A DNA stretch of 64,000 nucleotides. It comes from Alphaproteobacteria bacterium. GTDB taxonomy: Bacteria > Pseudomonadota > Alphaproteobacteria > Rhizobiales > Rhizobiaceae. Below, piece by piece: positions 32,500 through 40,614 of the stretch; within the stretch, counting starts at the first letter, position 1; each line of letters opens with the position of its first letter. The position numbers were made by a program, and so were the translations under genes. The notes below the pieces were generated by a model. The model was not told the DNA's origin. It saw nothing but the letters and a program-made list of their open reading frames with translations, and did not search any database. The stretch is taken from assembly GCA_018823835.1 (NCBI GenBank), contig JAHJHT010000002.1, forward strand, positions 1,116,001-1,180,000, read 5' to 3'.

Positions 32500-32569
32500 G
32501 AACAAAACCTGAATCGGCGCAGGTCACTGATTCGTCGCTGATTCGTTCCAGACTCGTTCCATACGTTAA
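32500..32569. repeat. GANTC-rich repeat block, copy B
   Basis: Second copy of the 70-base unit. Its core has GATTC, GATTC and GACTC at exact 11-bp intervals (32529, 32540, 32551). It also contains GTTC-N7-GTTC (32545-32559), the form of the alphaproteobacterial LexA box. It ends 134 bases before the helicase ATG, so it may be part of the helicase promoter region. Confidence 0.7.
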
Positions 32570-32703
32570 CCGCGCCAACTTTTCGGCTTTCCCTTCCCCC
32601 AACAACTCCCTATGTGTCGGAAGGATCCGCAGCCCGAAATGTGCCGCACCGATCGTCTCCCGCATGTTGCGAAGCCGAGCCAGAGAGGCCACGTTCGGAA
32701 CCC

Positions 32704-35700
32704 ATGACCTTCCATCCCAAGAATGCCGACCCGCTGATCCTGTCGGGCCGCGACGTAACAGCGGTGCTGGGCCCGACAAACACGGGCAAGACCCATCTCG
32801 CCATCGAGCGCATGGTGGCGCATGAGAGCGGGCTTATCGGCCTGCCGCTCAGGCTGCTGGCGCGCGAGGTCTATGCCCGCGTCTGCGAGAAGGTCGGCGC
32901 GCACAAGGTGGCGCTGATCACCGGCGAGGAGAAAATCCAGCCGGCTGGTGCCAAATACTCGGTCTGCACCGTCGAGGCGATGCCGCGCACGACCGACGCC
33001 GCCTTCGTCGCCATCGACGAGGTGCAACTCGCCGGCGACTTCGAACGCGGCCATATCTTCACCGACCGCATCCTGCACCTGCGCGGCCGGCAGGAAACCT
33101 TGCTGCTCGGCGCGGCGACGATGCGCGGCATCCTTGAGCGCCTGCTGAAGGGTGTCTCGGTGGTAACCCGGCCGCGGTTGTCGCATCTCGCCTATGCGGG
33201 CCAGAAGAAGCTGACCCGGCTGCCCAGCCGTTCAGCCATCGTCGCCTTCTCGGCCGACGAGGTCTACGCTATCGCAGAGCTCGTGCGGCGCCAGCGCGGC
33301 GGAGCGGCCGTTGTGCTCGGCGCGCTCAGCCCGCGGACCCGCAACGCACAGGTCGAGCTCTACCAGGCGGGCGACGTCGACTATTTAATCGCCACCGATG
33401 CGATCGGCATGGGCCTCAACCTCGATCTCGACCATGTCGCCTTCGCGCAGGACCGCAAGTTCGACGGCTACCAGTTCCGCAACCTGTCGGCGGCCGAGCT
33501 CGGGCAGATCGCGGGCCGCGCCGGCCGGCACCTGCGCGACGGCACGTTCGGCGTCACCGGCCAGGTCGACCCTTTTGATGAGGATCTGGTCAAGAAGATC
33601 GAGGGCCATGACTTCGATCCGGTGAAGGTGCTGCAGTGGCGCACGGCCGATTTCGACTTTTCGAGCCTCGACGCGCTGCGGCGATCGATCGAACGGACGG
33701 CCCCGGTCGAGGGCCTGACCCGGGCGCTGCCGGCGGTCGATGCGCAGGCACTCGAGCATCTTTCCATGGACCCGGCGATCCGCGACCTCGCGACCAGTCG
33801 AGAGAGAGTTGCACTGCTTTGGGAGGCCTGCGTCCTGCCGGACTATCGCCGCATTGCGCCGGCACAACATGCCGAACTGATCGCCTCGATCTATGACGAC
33901 CTCGCCAGGAAGGGCCATGTCGACGAGAACTACATGGCAGAACAGGTGCGGCGCGCGGATTCCACCGATGGTGACATCGACGCACTGTCGCACCGGATTG
34001 CCCAGATCAGAACCTGGACATTCGTTTCAAATCGGCCGCAATGGCTTGCCGATCCAACACACTGGCAGGAAAAGACGCGCGAAATCGAGGATAGACTGTC
34101 GGACGCACTGCATGAGCGGTTGACGAAACGCTTCGTAGACCGCAGGACTTCCGTCCTTGTCCGGCGTCTCAGGGAAAACACGATGCTCGAAGCCGAAATT
34201 GCCCCGTCGGGCATGGTTGTCGTCGAAGGCCACCATGTTGGCGAGTTGCAGGGGTTCCGGTTCACTGCCGACCAGAGCGCCAGCGGCGAGGATGGCAAGG
34301 CCATCCGCTCGGCGGCGCAGAAAGCGCTTGCCGCCGAATTCGAAACGCGCGCAGAGCGTTTCGCGGCGAGCGCCAATGGCGACATTGCGCTCGGGTCGGA
34401 CGGCACGCTGCGCTGGCTCGGTGCGCCGATCGCCACACTGGTCGAGGGCGAGGACGCGCTGAAGCCGCGCGCCGTGCTTCTGGCCGACGAACAGCTGACC
34501 GGCCCGGCACGCGACAAGGTTGCCGCGCGCATCGACCGCTTCGTGAATTTTCAGGTCGAACTCCTGCTGAAGCCGCTGGTCGAACTGAAGAATGCCGACC
34601 AGATTGCCGGCATCGGACGCGGCATCGCCTTCCAGCTCGCCGAGAATTTCGGCGTCCTGAACCGGCGCGACATTGCCGAAGACGTGAAATCGCTGGATCA
34701 GGCCGGCCGCGCGGCGCTGCGCCGTCTCGGCGTGCGTTTCGGCGCCTACCACATTTTCGTGCCGGCGCTGATCAAGCCGGCACCGGCAGGTCTGGTGACG
34801 CTGCTGTGGGCGCTCAAGAACGACGGCAAGGACAAGCCCGGTTTCGGCGACATCGTGCATGCGCTGGCCACCGGCCGGACCTCGGTCGTCATCGATCCGA
34901 CCTTCGATCCGGTCTTCTACAAGCTCGCGGGCTTCCGCACGCTTGGACGTCGCGCCGTGCGCATCGACATTCTGGAGCGGCTCGCCGATCTCATCCGTCC
35001 CGCGCTGGCCTGGAAGGCGGGCACGGGATCGCGCCCGGAAGGGGCCTATGACGGCTCGGCCTTCATGGTGACGCCGGCGATGATGTCGATTCTCGGCGCC
35101 AATGCAGAGGACATCGAAGAGATCCTCAAGGGTCTAGGCTACCGGTCCGAGGCGAAACCCGCCGACGAGGTGAAGGAACGGCTCGAGGCCCTCGACCAGG
35201 CGGCGCGCGAGGCCGTGGCCGCAGCCGCCGCGAAGGCAGAGGCCGACAAGGCCGCACGTTCGGCGGAAAAGGCTGCGCAGGAAGCACAGGCCACCGAAGC
35301 CGTTACTGTTGCAGGGGACTCAGTCGAGGCGGCTGAAGCGCCCGCCGGGATCGTAGAGGCCCCGGCCGGCGATGCCGCGGAGGGCAGTCCCGAGCCGGCC
35401 GCAGGCGGAGACGAAAACGTTCCAGTCGAGGCACCGGTCTGGGCGCCCTCGGGCAGCCCGGAGATCGCGGCTCCCGTCGCCGAACAACCCGCTTCGGTTC
35501 TGGGTGAAGAGCCGGCGGAGAGCGCGGCGCCTGCAGAAGCGGTTGCGTCCGAGACCAGCCCAGCTTTTGAACCCGCGGCAGAAGCCGAGGCTCCCGCCGC
35601 TGAAGGTGTCGCACCTGCCGCTGAACCCGCAGCGCAGGGCGAGGCCGCGGTAGCGACCGGCGACCGACCGGCAGCAGCCGCCGCCGACGAGGCAGCCAGC

Positions 35701-36084
35701 GGCGAAGAGGCGGAAGCGCCGAAGCCTATCCTGCTTTGGCGGCAGGGCCGGTCTGACCACCGGCCGCGCCATCAGCGGCCCAACCAGCGTCATCGTGGCC
35801 AGGGCGCCGCAGCGGCCCAGGGCGCCGACGGCGCTGCCGACGGTGCAAGGCCGGACAAGCGTGGCCGCCCGGGCGGCAAGCCGAAGTTCGACCGCGACCG
35901 CTACAAGGGTCCGCCAAAGGGCGCGAAAGAGGGCGGGCGCCCGGATCGACAGGCCGAAGGTCGGGGCGATCGGCCGAAGCATCCTGCCGCACCGTCGCGC
36001 CAGCGCGAGGAGCGTCCGGCGCGCATCGATCCGCTGTCGCCCTTCGCCAAGCTGGCGGCATTGCGCGACCAGCTCAAGAAGTAG
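32704..36084 (+). CDS. Suv3-like DExH RNA helicase with long low-complexity tail
   Basis: The ATG at 32704 gives 1126 aa. Residues 1-360 form the SUV3-type helicase core: Walker A GPTNTGKT (23-30), DEVQ box (105-108), and motifs DYLIATDAIGMGLNLDLDHVAF and QIAGRAGRHLRDGTFG. A SUV3 C-terminal domain follows to about 480, then a large alphaproteobacteria-type region to about 820. From about 835 the protein is an Ala/Glu/Pro-rich stretch, then a basic Arg/Gly/Lys/Pro tail (RPDKRGRPGGKPKFDRDRYKG) ending SPFAKLAALRDQLKK. Mitochondrial Suv3 unwinds RNA for the degradosome, so a role in RNA decay or ribosome biogenesis is likely. The S4 gene follows after three bases. Confidence 0.9.
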   Translation: MTFHPKNADPLILSGRDVTAVLGPTNTGKTHLAIERMVAHESGLIGLPLRLLAREVYARVCEKVGAHKVALITGEEKIQPAGAKYSVCTVEAMPRTTDAAFVAIDEVQLAGDFERGHIFTDRILHLRGRQETLLLGAATMRGILERLLKGVSVVTRPRLSHLAYAGQKKLTRLPSRSAIVAFSADEVYAIAELVRRQRGGAAVVLGALSPRTRNAQVELYQAGDVDYLIATDAIGMGLNLDLDHVAFAQDRKFDGYQFRNLSAAELGQIAGRAGRHLRDGTFGVTGQVDPFDEDLVKKIEGHDFDPVKVLQWRTADFDFSSLDALRRSIERTAPVEGLTRALPAVDAQALEHLSMDPAIRDLATSRERVALLWEACVLPDYRRIAPAQHAELIASIYDDLARKGHVDENYMAEQVRRADSTDGDIDALSHRIAQIRTWTFVSNRPQWLADPTHWQEKTREIEDRLSDALHERLTKRFVDRRTSVLVRRLRENTMLEAEIAPSGMVVVEGHHVGELQGFRFTADQSASGEDGKAIRSAAQKALAAEFETRAERFAASANGDIALGSDGTLRWLGAPIATLVEGEDALKPRAVLLADEQLTGPARDKVAARIDRFVNFQVELLLKPLVELKNADQIAGIGRGIAFQLAENFGVLNRRDIAEDVKSLDQAGRAALRRLGVRFGAYHIFVPALIKPAPAGLVTLLWALKNDGKDKPGFGDIVHALATGRTSVVIDPTFDPVFYKLAGFRTLGRRAVRIDILERLADLIRPALAWKAGTGSRPEGAYDGSAFMVTPAMMSILGANAEDIEEILKGLGYRSEAKPADEVKERLEALDQAAREAVAAAAAKAEADKAARSAEKAAQEAQATEAVTVAGDSVEAAEAPAGIVEAPAGDAAEGSPEPAAGGDENVPVEAPVWAPSGSPEIAAPVAEQPASVLGEEPAESAAPAEAVASETSPAFEPAAEAEAPAAEGVAPAAEPAAQGEAAVATGDRPAAAAADEAASGEEAEAPKPILLWRQGRSDHRPRHQRPNQRHRGQGAAAAQGADGAADGARPDKRGRPGGKPKFDRDRYKGPPKGAKEGGRPDRQAEGRGDRPKHPAAPSRQREERPARIDPLSPFAKLAALRDQLKK

Positions 36085-36087
36085 GCG

Positions 36088-36471
36088 ATGGCGGAAGGCC
36101 GCCAGCGCATAGACAAGTGGCTGTTTTTCGCACGAGTGACGAAGTCGCGATCGCTCGGCGCAAAGCTCGCACTTTCAGGCAAGGTGCGCATCAATCGCGA
36201 CAAGGCGACGCAGGCAGCCGACCTGGTCAAGCCCGGAGACGTCCTGACGATCACGCTGGAGCGCCGCATCGTTATCTACAAGGTGCTGTTGCCAGGCGTC
36301 AGGCGGGGCCCCGCCGAAGAGGCGCGCAAGCTCTACGAGGACCTGTCTCCGCCCCCCGAACCACGCGCGGAACTGCCGCCAAGGGCGATCCTGCCGCAGC
36401 GCGAGGCAGGCAGCGGCCGCCCGACGAAGAAGGAACGCCGGGAAACCGACCGACTGCGCGACAGCGATTGA
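36088..36471 (+). CDS. S4-domain RNA-binding protein, Hsp15-like
   Basis: This 127-aa protein has an S4 fold at residues 6-60 ([35 protein letters not shown]), then a basic tail ([15 protein letters not shown]). Hsp15 (HslR) in E. coli binds free 50S subunits carrying nascent chains after heat shock. It is almost fused in frame order to the helicase gene (3 bases between stop and ATG), so both are probably made together and may act on RNA or ribosomes. Confidence 0.9.
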   Translation: MAEGRQRIDKWLFFARVTKSRSLGAKLALSGKVRINRDKATQAADLVKPGDVLTITLERRIVIYKVLLPGVRRGPAEEARKLYEDLSPPPEPRAELPPRAILPQREAGSGRPTKKERRETDRLRDSD

Positions 36472-36583
36472 AACAGGATTCCACGGTGGCGGGCAGCGGC
36501 GCAATCGGCGACCTTGCAACACCCCGGCAAACGGGCTACCTCACCCGAAAGACGCACATCGCGGGAAATCCCGGAGCCGACCG

Positions 36584-36922
36584 ATGACCTATGTCGTGAC
36601 CGATAACTGCATTAAATGCAAGTACATGGACTGTATCGAGGTCTGTCCGGTCGACTGCTTCTACGAAGGCGAGAACATGCTCGTCATCCATCCCGACGAG
36701 TGCATCGACTGCGGCGTGTGCGAGCCGGAATGCCCGGCCGACGCAATCAAGCCCGATACCGAGCCCGGCCTTGAGAAATGGCTCGAAGTGAATACGGAAT
36801 ACGCGTCCAAATGGCCGAACATCACGGCCAAGAAGGATGCTCCGGAGGATGCGAAGTCCTTTGACGGAGTGCCCGACAAATTCGAGAAGTTCTTCTCGCC
36901 GGAGCCGGGAGAAGGCGACTGA
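36584..36922 (+). CDS. fdxA: 7Fe (3Fe-4S/4Fe-4S) ferredoxin FdxA
   Basis: This 112-aa ferredoxin has the cluster ligands [17 protein letters not shown] and [16 protein letters not shown], the Azotobacter FdI-like pattern for one [3Fe-4S] and one [4Fe-4S] cluster. The C-terminal extension (about residues 65-112, [20 protein letters not shown]) is typical of rhizobial FdxA. It is a small electron carrier in the cytoplasm. It is conserved beside carD and rpoH2 in Rhizobiales. A perfect hairpin overlaps its stop codon. Confidence 0.95.
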   Translation: MTYVVTDNCIKCKYMDCIEVCPVDCFYEGENMLVIHPDECIDCGVCEPECPADAIKPDTEPGLEKWLEVNTEYASKWPNITAKKDAPEDAKSFDGVPDKFEKFFSPEPGEGD

Positions 36923-36943
36923 TTCTTCCCCAAGGGAAGAATC
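36921..36943 (+). terminator. Hairpin overlapping the fdxA stop codon
   Basis: GATTCTTCCC-CAA-GGGAAGAATC is a perfect 10-bp stem whose first bases are inside the TGA stop (36920-36922). No T-tract follows, so it may stabilise the 3' end rather than terminate alone. Confidence 0.5.
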
Positions 36944-37016
36944 TCGCCCAGCGCCTGATGCGCTACGAGACGTGGCCGAAGCCGCGGCCGCTTCTGCGCG
37001 CTCATGCAGCAAATTG

Positions 37017-37045
37017 TTGATTCTGGCGCGTTTTTGTGCTACATA
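37017..37045 (+). promoter_or_regulatory. Sigma-70 type promoter of carD
   Basis: TTGATT-N17-TACATA, giving a start near 37052 and a leader of about 235 nt before the carD ATG. The leader holds hairpins GGGCC-TTAC-GGCCC and GCCGGTC-GACTT-GACCGGC just before the ribosome site AAGGAG. The gap holds no gene. Confidence 0.65.
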
Positions 37046-37286
37046 ACCACAACATGCCGGTGGCACAACGTCGATCAAAGGCGCGGAAGCCCTAATCATT
37101 GAAAGGTGCACTCCACTCTTCGGACCAGGATGATCTGGGCCAAGCAGGCGCGGCTATGCGTCGGCAGGTTCGGGGTGTTCCGGTGGATTTCATCTGTTTG
37201 CACGGCGCATGAGTCAGGGCCTTACGGCCCGGAAGCAGGTTTGCCGGTCGACTTGACCGGCGCCATAACAAGGAGTTCAGGGCGTA

Positions 37287-37883
37287 ATGGCAACCAACCC
37301 CCAGCAAAAGAAGTCGGCAACGCGTCACGGTTTCAAGACCGGCGAGTACATCGTCTATCCCGCGCATGGCGTCGGACAGATCGTGTCCATCGACGAGCAG
37401 GAAGTTGCCGGTCACAAGCTGGAGCTCTTTGTCATCGATTTCCAGAAGGACAAGATGCGGCTGAAAGTTCCGGTCGCCAAGGCAACCTCGATCGGCATGC
37501 GCAAGCTGTCGGAAGAGGACTATGTCGAGCGCGCGCTCAAGGTCGTCCAGGGCCGTGCACGGGTCAAGCGCACCATGTGGTCGCGTCGCGCCCAGGAATA
37601 TGATGCCAAGATCAACTCCGGTGACCTGATCTCGATCGCGGAGGTCGTGCGCGACCTTTTCCGCGCCGACAACCAGCCGGAACAGTCCTATTCCGAACGC
37701 CAGCTCTACGAGGCAGCACTCGACCGGATGGCGCGCGAGATCGCCGCGGTCAACCGCATGTCGGAGACTGAGGCAGTCAGGCTCATCGAGGTCAATCTCG
37801 CCAAGGGACCCAAGCGCGGTGCCAAGGCTGACAACGAGGAAGCCGAGACAGAGGCTGAACCCGAGCAGGAAAAGGCGGCCTGA
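37287..37883 (+). CDS. carD: CarD family transcriptional regulator
   Basis: This 198-aa protein has the CarD RNA-polymerase interaction domain (GFKTGEYIVYPAHGVGQIVSIDEQEVAGHKLELFVIDFQKDKMRLKVPV, about residues 12-62). A helical DNA-binding domain follows (VEKRTMWSRRAQEYD-type, about 85-165), then an acidic tail (DNEEAETEAEPEQEKAA). CarD stabilises open complexes at promoters with weak elements. It has its own promoter with a long leader and a strong terminator. Confidence 0.93.
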   Translation: MATNPQQKKSATRHGFKTGEYIVYPAHGVGQIVSIDEQEVAGHKLELFVIDFQKDKMRLKVPVAKATSIGMRKLSEEDYVERALKVVQGRARVKRTMWSRRAQEYDAKINSGDLISIAEVVRDLFRADNQPEQSYSERQLYEAALDRMAREIAAVNRMSETEAVRLIEVNLAKGPKRGAKADNEEAETEAEPEQEKAA

Positions 37884-37915
37884 ATCCCAGGCTGACATCG
37901 TTTCAAGTTCGCACG

Positions 37916-37943
37916 AAAACCCGGCCTTCTGGCCGGGTTTTTT
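37916..37943 (+). terminator. Rho-independent terminator after carD
   Basis: AAAACCCGGCC-TTCT-GGCCGGGTTTTTT, a perfect stem with T-run. Confidence 0.92.
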
Positions 37944-37965
37944 GTTGCGCGTGCGCCAAAACGGG

Positions 37966-37990
37966 GGAACCATCCAAGGGTCAACGCGTT
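37966..37990 (+). promoter_or_regulatory. EcfG (general stress sigma factor) promoter of rpoH2
   Basis: GGAAC-N16-CGTT matches the EcfG/RpoE2 consensus GGAAC-N16/17-CGTT. It lies 64 bases upstream of the rpoH2 start. rpoH2 is known to be under RpoE2 control in Sinorhizobium, so this places it in the general stress response here. Confidence 0.85.
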
Positions 37991-38054
37991 TGAGTTTCTT
38001 CGCGCGCCCGTTCGTGCAAGCGGCAGTGCTGCGCCAGACATATTGGAGCCCGGC

Positions 38055-38948
38055 GTGACCCAGCAAACCGACAGTGATCGAAAGCTCGCACGAACTGCCA
38101 TGCGGGCTCCCTATCTGGAACGCGCCGAAGAACACGATCTTGCGGTCCGCTGGAAGGAAACGCAGGACCAACATGCGCTTCACCAGATCACGATCGCCCA
38201 TATGCGCCTGGTCATCTCGATGGCCAGCAAGTTCAGGCATTTCGGCCTTTCGATGGGCGATCTCGTGCAGGAGGGGCATGTCGGCCTACTCGAAGCTGCG
38301 GCGCGCTTCGAGCCATCGCGCGACGTTCGCTTCTCGACATACGCGACCTGGTGGATCCGCGCCTCGATGCAGGACTACGTGTTGCGCAACTGGTCCATCG
38401 TGCGCGGCGGCACGAGTTCAGCGCAGAAGGCGCTGTTCTTCAACCTGAGGCGCCTTAAGGCCCGCCTGTCGCAGGGCACCGGTCCGCTGACCGACTTCGC
38501 GATACGCAAGGAGATCTCGGCAGCACTCGGCGTTTCCGAGGACGACGTCGCGCTGATGGACTCGCGCCTTTCCGGTGCCGATACCTCACTCAACGCCCCG
38601 GTTTCCGGCGAGAACGGATCGACGACAGAGCGTTCTGACTTTCTCGTCGACGACGATCCGCTGCCCGACGAAGTCGTCGCCGACACGATCGACGTCGAAC
38701 GGCGCAGCTTATGGCTGCGCGATGCGCTTGGCGTTCTCAACGAACGTGAGATGCAGATCATCGAAAGGCGGCGGCTGAGCGAGGATGGCGCCACGCTCGA
38801 GGAGCTCGGCGGGGCACTCGGCATTTCTAAGGAGCGGGTGCGCCAGATCGAGACGCGGGCGCTCGAAAAGCTGAAGATGGCGCTGGAACGCAACGAGCCG
38901 GGCATGCTCGCTTCAGCCGGCACGCAACTCCCGCCTATCGGTCGGTAA
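38055..38948 (+). CDS. rpoH2: RNA polymerase sigma-32 factor RpoH2
   Basis: GTG at 38055 with GGAG seven bases upstream gives 297 aa; the track start is a TTG four codons earlier. Region 2 (HMRLVISMASKFRHFGLSMGDLVQEGHVGLLEAAARFEPSRDVRFSTYATWWIRASMQDYVLRNWSIVR) and region 4 (LNEREMQIIERRRLSEDGATLEELGGALGISKERVRQIETRAL) identify an RpoH-type factor. It has the RpoH-box-like QKALFFNLRRLKARL. The EcfG promoter argues for the RpoH2 paralogue (stress) rather than RpoH1. It overlaps the convergent M48 gene by 14 bases. Confidence 0.93.
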   Translation: MTQQTDSDRKLARTAMRAPYLERAEEHDLAVRWKETQDQHALHQITIAHMRLVISMASKFRHFGLSMGDLVQEGHVGLLEAAARFEPSRDVRFSTYATWWIRASMQDYVLRNWSIVRGGTSSAQKALFFNLRRLKARLSQGTGPLTDFAIRKEISAALGVSEDDVALMDSRLSGADTSLNAPVSGENGSTTERSDFLVDDDPLPDEVVADTIDVERRSLWLRDALGVLNEREMQIIERRRLSEDGATLEELGGALGISKERVRQIETRALEKLKMALERNEPGMLASAGTQLPPIGR

Positions 38949-40437
38949 CGATCTTCACCTTGTCGCCGGCCGACACCGAGGCGCCGGGCGCAAGGGCGTT
39001 GAGAACCCTGAAGAGATCGAGCTTGCGGTCGACGCCGACCATCTGGGCCGCAATCGCCCCGGTGGTCTGACCCGGCTGCACGGTGACGATGCGAATTCTC
39101 AGCGGCTTCAGCGCGGCCTTTTCCTGGGCGCTGAGCAGCTTGAAGCTGCCGCCGACCGTGGCGGCGACGCTGTCGAGCTGGGTGCTGGCCACGGGGGCAG
39201 CCGTCAGCAGCCTGTAAACCTGATCGCCTGCGCGCACGACAGTAATGTCGAACTGCCAGCCCTCGGCGGCAGCACGCGCGCTCGCCGCCTCGTTGCCGTT
39301 GATCGTCCTGGCCTCGACGCTCGAATCCTGCAGACCGGCAACCCAGCCGCTGCGGATGTAGTCGGTAAGCCTGGTGCGCTTGTCGACGGCGACGCCGTCG
39401 AAGCGGATCGCCACGTCGCCGGGGCCTGTCGCGGTGACGGCCGCAGCGCTGTTGTCGATGATGAAGCCCGTCGGCACCGAAAAGGAGATGCCAAGCTTGG
39501 GGTGCAGGAAGGTGTTGCCCCGGACATAGCCTTCTTCCGGCGTATCGCCATAGAGCAAGCCGTCGATGCCGGCGAGGTAGGAGTCGCGGTCGCGCGCGCC
39601 GCCGCCATTGCCGAACTGCAGGGCATGGCGCTGCGCCAGTTCGATGCGCTGCGGTGCATTGGGATGGCTGGCCAGAAAGTCGAGGCTGGCGTCGGTCGCG
39701 CCGCTGACGGAGCGGAAGTCCGTGTAGGCCGACATCGACTGCAGGAAGCGGGACGCGGCGGTGGCGTCGAAGCCGGCCTGGCCGCTGGCCTTGATGCCGA
39801 TCGCATCGGCTTCGAGCTCCTGGTTGCGCGAGAACTGGGCAAGCCTAAGCTTGCCGCGGATCAGCGCGACATTGGCCGTCGGATTGCCGCCCAGCACGTC
39901 CTTGACCACCTTGGTGGCCAGCACTTCCTCGGCTTCCTTCTGCTGCCGCTGCAGGCCGTGATTGGCCGTCACGTGGCCCATCTCGTGTGCGATGACCGCG
40001 GCCAGTTCGGCCGAGTCATTTGCGAGCGCCAGCAGGCCGCGCGTGACGTAGAGATAGCCGCCGGGGAGCGCGAAGGCGTTGACATTCGGCGAGTTGAGAA
40101 TGGTGATCCGGTAGGCTTGGCCAGGATTGCCCGATACGGTGGTCAGGTTTCCGACGACCTTTGCGACCATGCGCTCAAGCTTCGGGTCGGAATACTCGCC
40201 GCCATAGGTGGCCAGGATTCGTGGGTGCTGGCTCTTGGCGAGTTCGGCAAGACGGTTGTTGCGGGAGACTGAATCGACGGTGACCGGATTCTCGGATGGC
40301 CTGAAGGCCGATTCCTTGATGTCGCCACTCGACAGGCTGGAAAGCGCCTGGCAACCCGAGACAAGCGCCACCAGCCCCGCCACGCCCGCAAATCGGGCGG
40401 CCAGAGTCAACACCCGGTTCGATCCGGAACGAGGCAC
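38935..40437 (-). CDS. M48 family metalloprotease lipoprotein, BepA-like
   Basis: This 500-aa protein starts at GTG 40437. A signal peptide ends in the lipobox LVSG-C (Cys29), so it is a lipoprotein. The zinc motif HEMGH lies at 151-155 and the third ligand in ELEADAIG near 209, and the Asn/Pro/Gly-rich pre-domain (SPNVNAFALPGGYLYV) is typical. The C-terminal 60 residues (IRIVTVQPGQTTGAIAAQM ... LNALAPGASVSAGDKVKIV) resemble a LysM-like module that may bind peptidoglycan. BepA-type enzymes check assembly of outer-membrane proteins in the periplasm. Confidence 0.9.
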   Translation of the reverse strand: MPRSGSNRVLTLAARFAGVAGLVALVSGCQALSSLSSGDIKESAFRPSENPVTVDSVSRNNRLAELAKSQHPRILATYGGEYSDPKLERMVAKVVGNLTTVSGNPGQAYRITILNSPNVNAFALPGGYLYVTRGLLALANDSAELAAVIAHEMGHVTANHGLQRQQKEAEEVLATKVVKDVLGGNPTANVALIRGKLRLAQFSRNQELEADAIGIKASGQAGFDATAASRFLQSMSAYTDFRSVSGATDASLDFLASHPNAPQRIELAQRHALQFGNGGGARDRDSYLAGIDGLLYGDTPEEGYVRGNTFLHPKLGISFSVPTGFIIDNSAAAVTATGPGDVAIRFDGVAVDKRTRLTDYIRSGWVAGLQDSSVEARTINGNEAASARAAAEGWQFDITVVRAGDQVYRLLTAAPVASTQLDSVAATVGGSFKLLSAQEKAALKPLRIRIVTVQPGQTTGAIAAQMVGVDRKLDLFRVLNALAPGASVSAGDKVKIVTDR

Positions 40438-40614
40438 GTCAAACGCCAGGTCGATTTCCTTTCGGCATCAAAGCTTCGCAAGTCAAACGCGACCGCGTTT
40501 GCTTCCTACTCTACGCGCATTGCGCGAGCATTGACATAATGTGGCCGCAGCTTGCGGTTTGGCCGCAAATTATGGCCGCTTCCGGGCGGTGCGGCTCGAT
40601 TTGCCCGCAATCGC

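Noticed and set aside
32017-32703. Replication origin in the gap before the helicase gene
   Set aside because: GANTC clustering and GTTAAC sites would suit an origin, but I see no DnaA boxes (TTATCCACA-like) and the neighbours are not those of known rhizobial origins.
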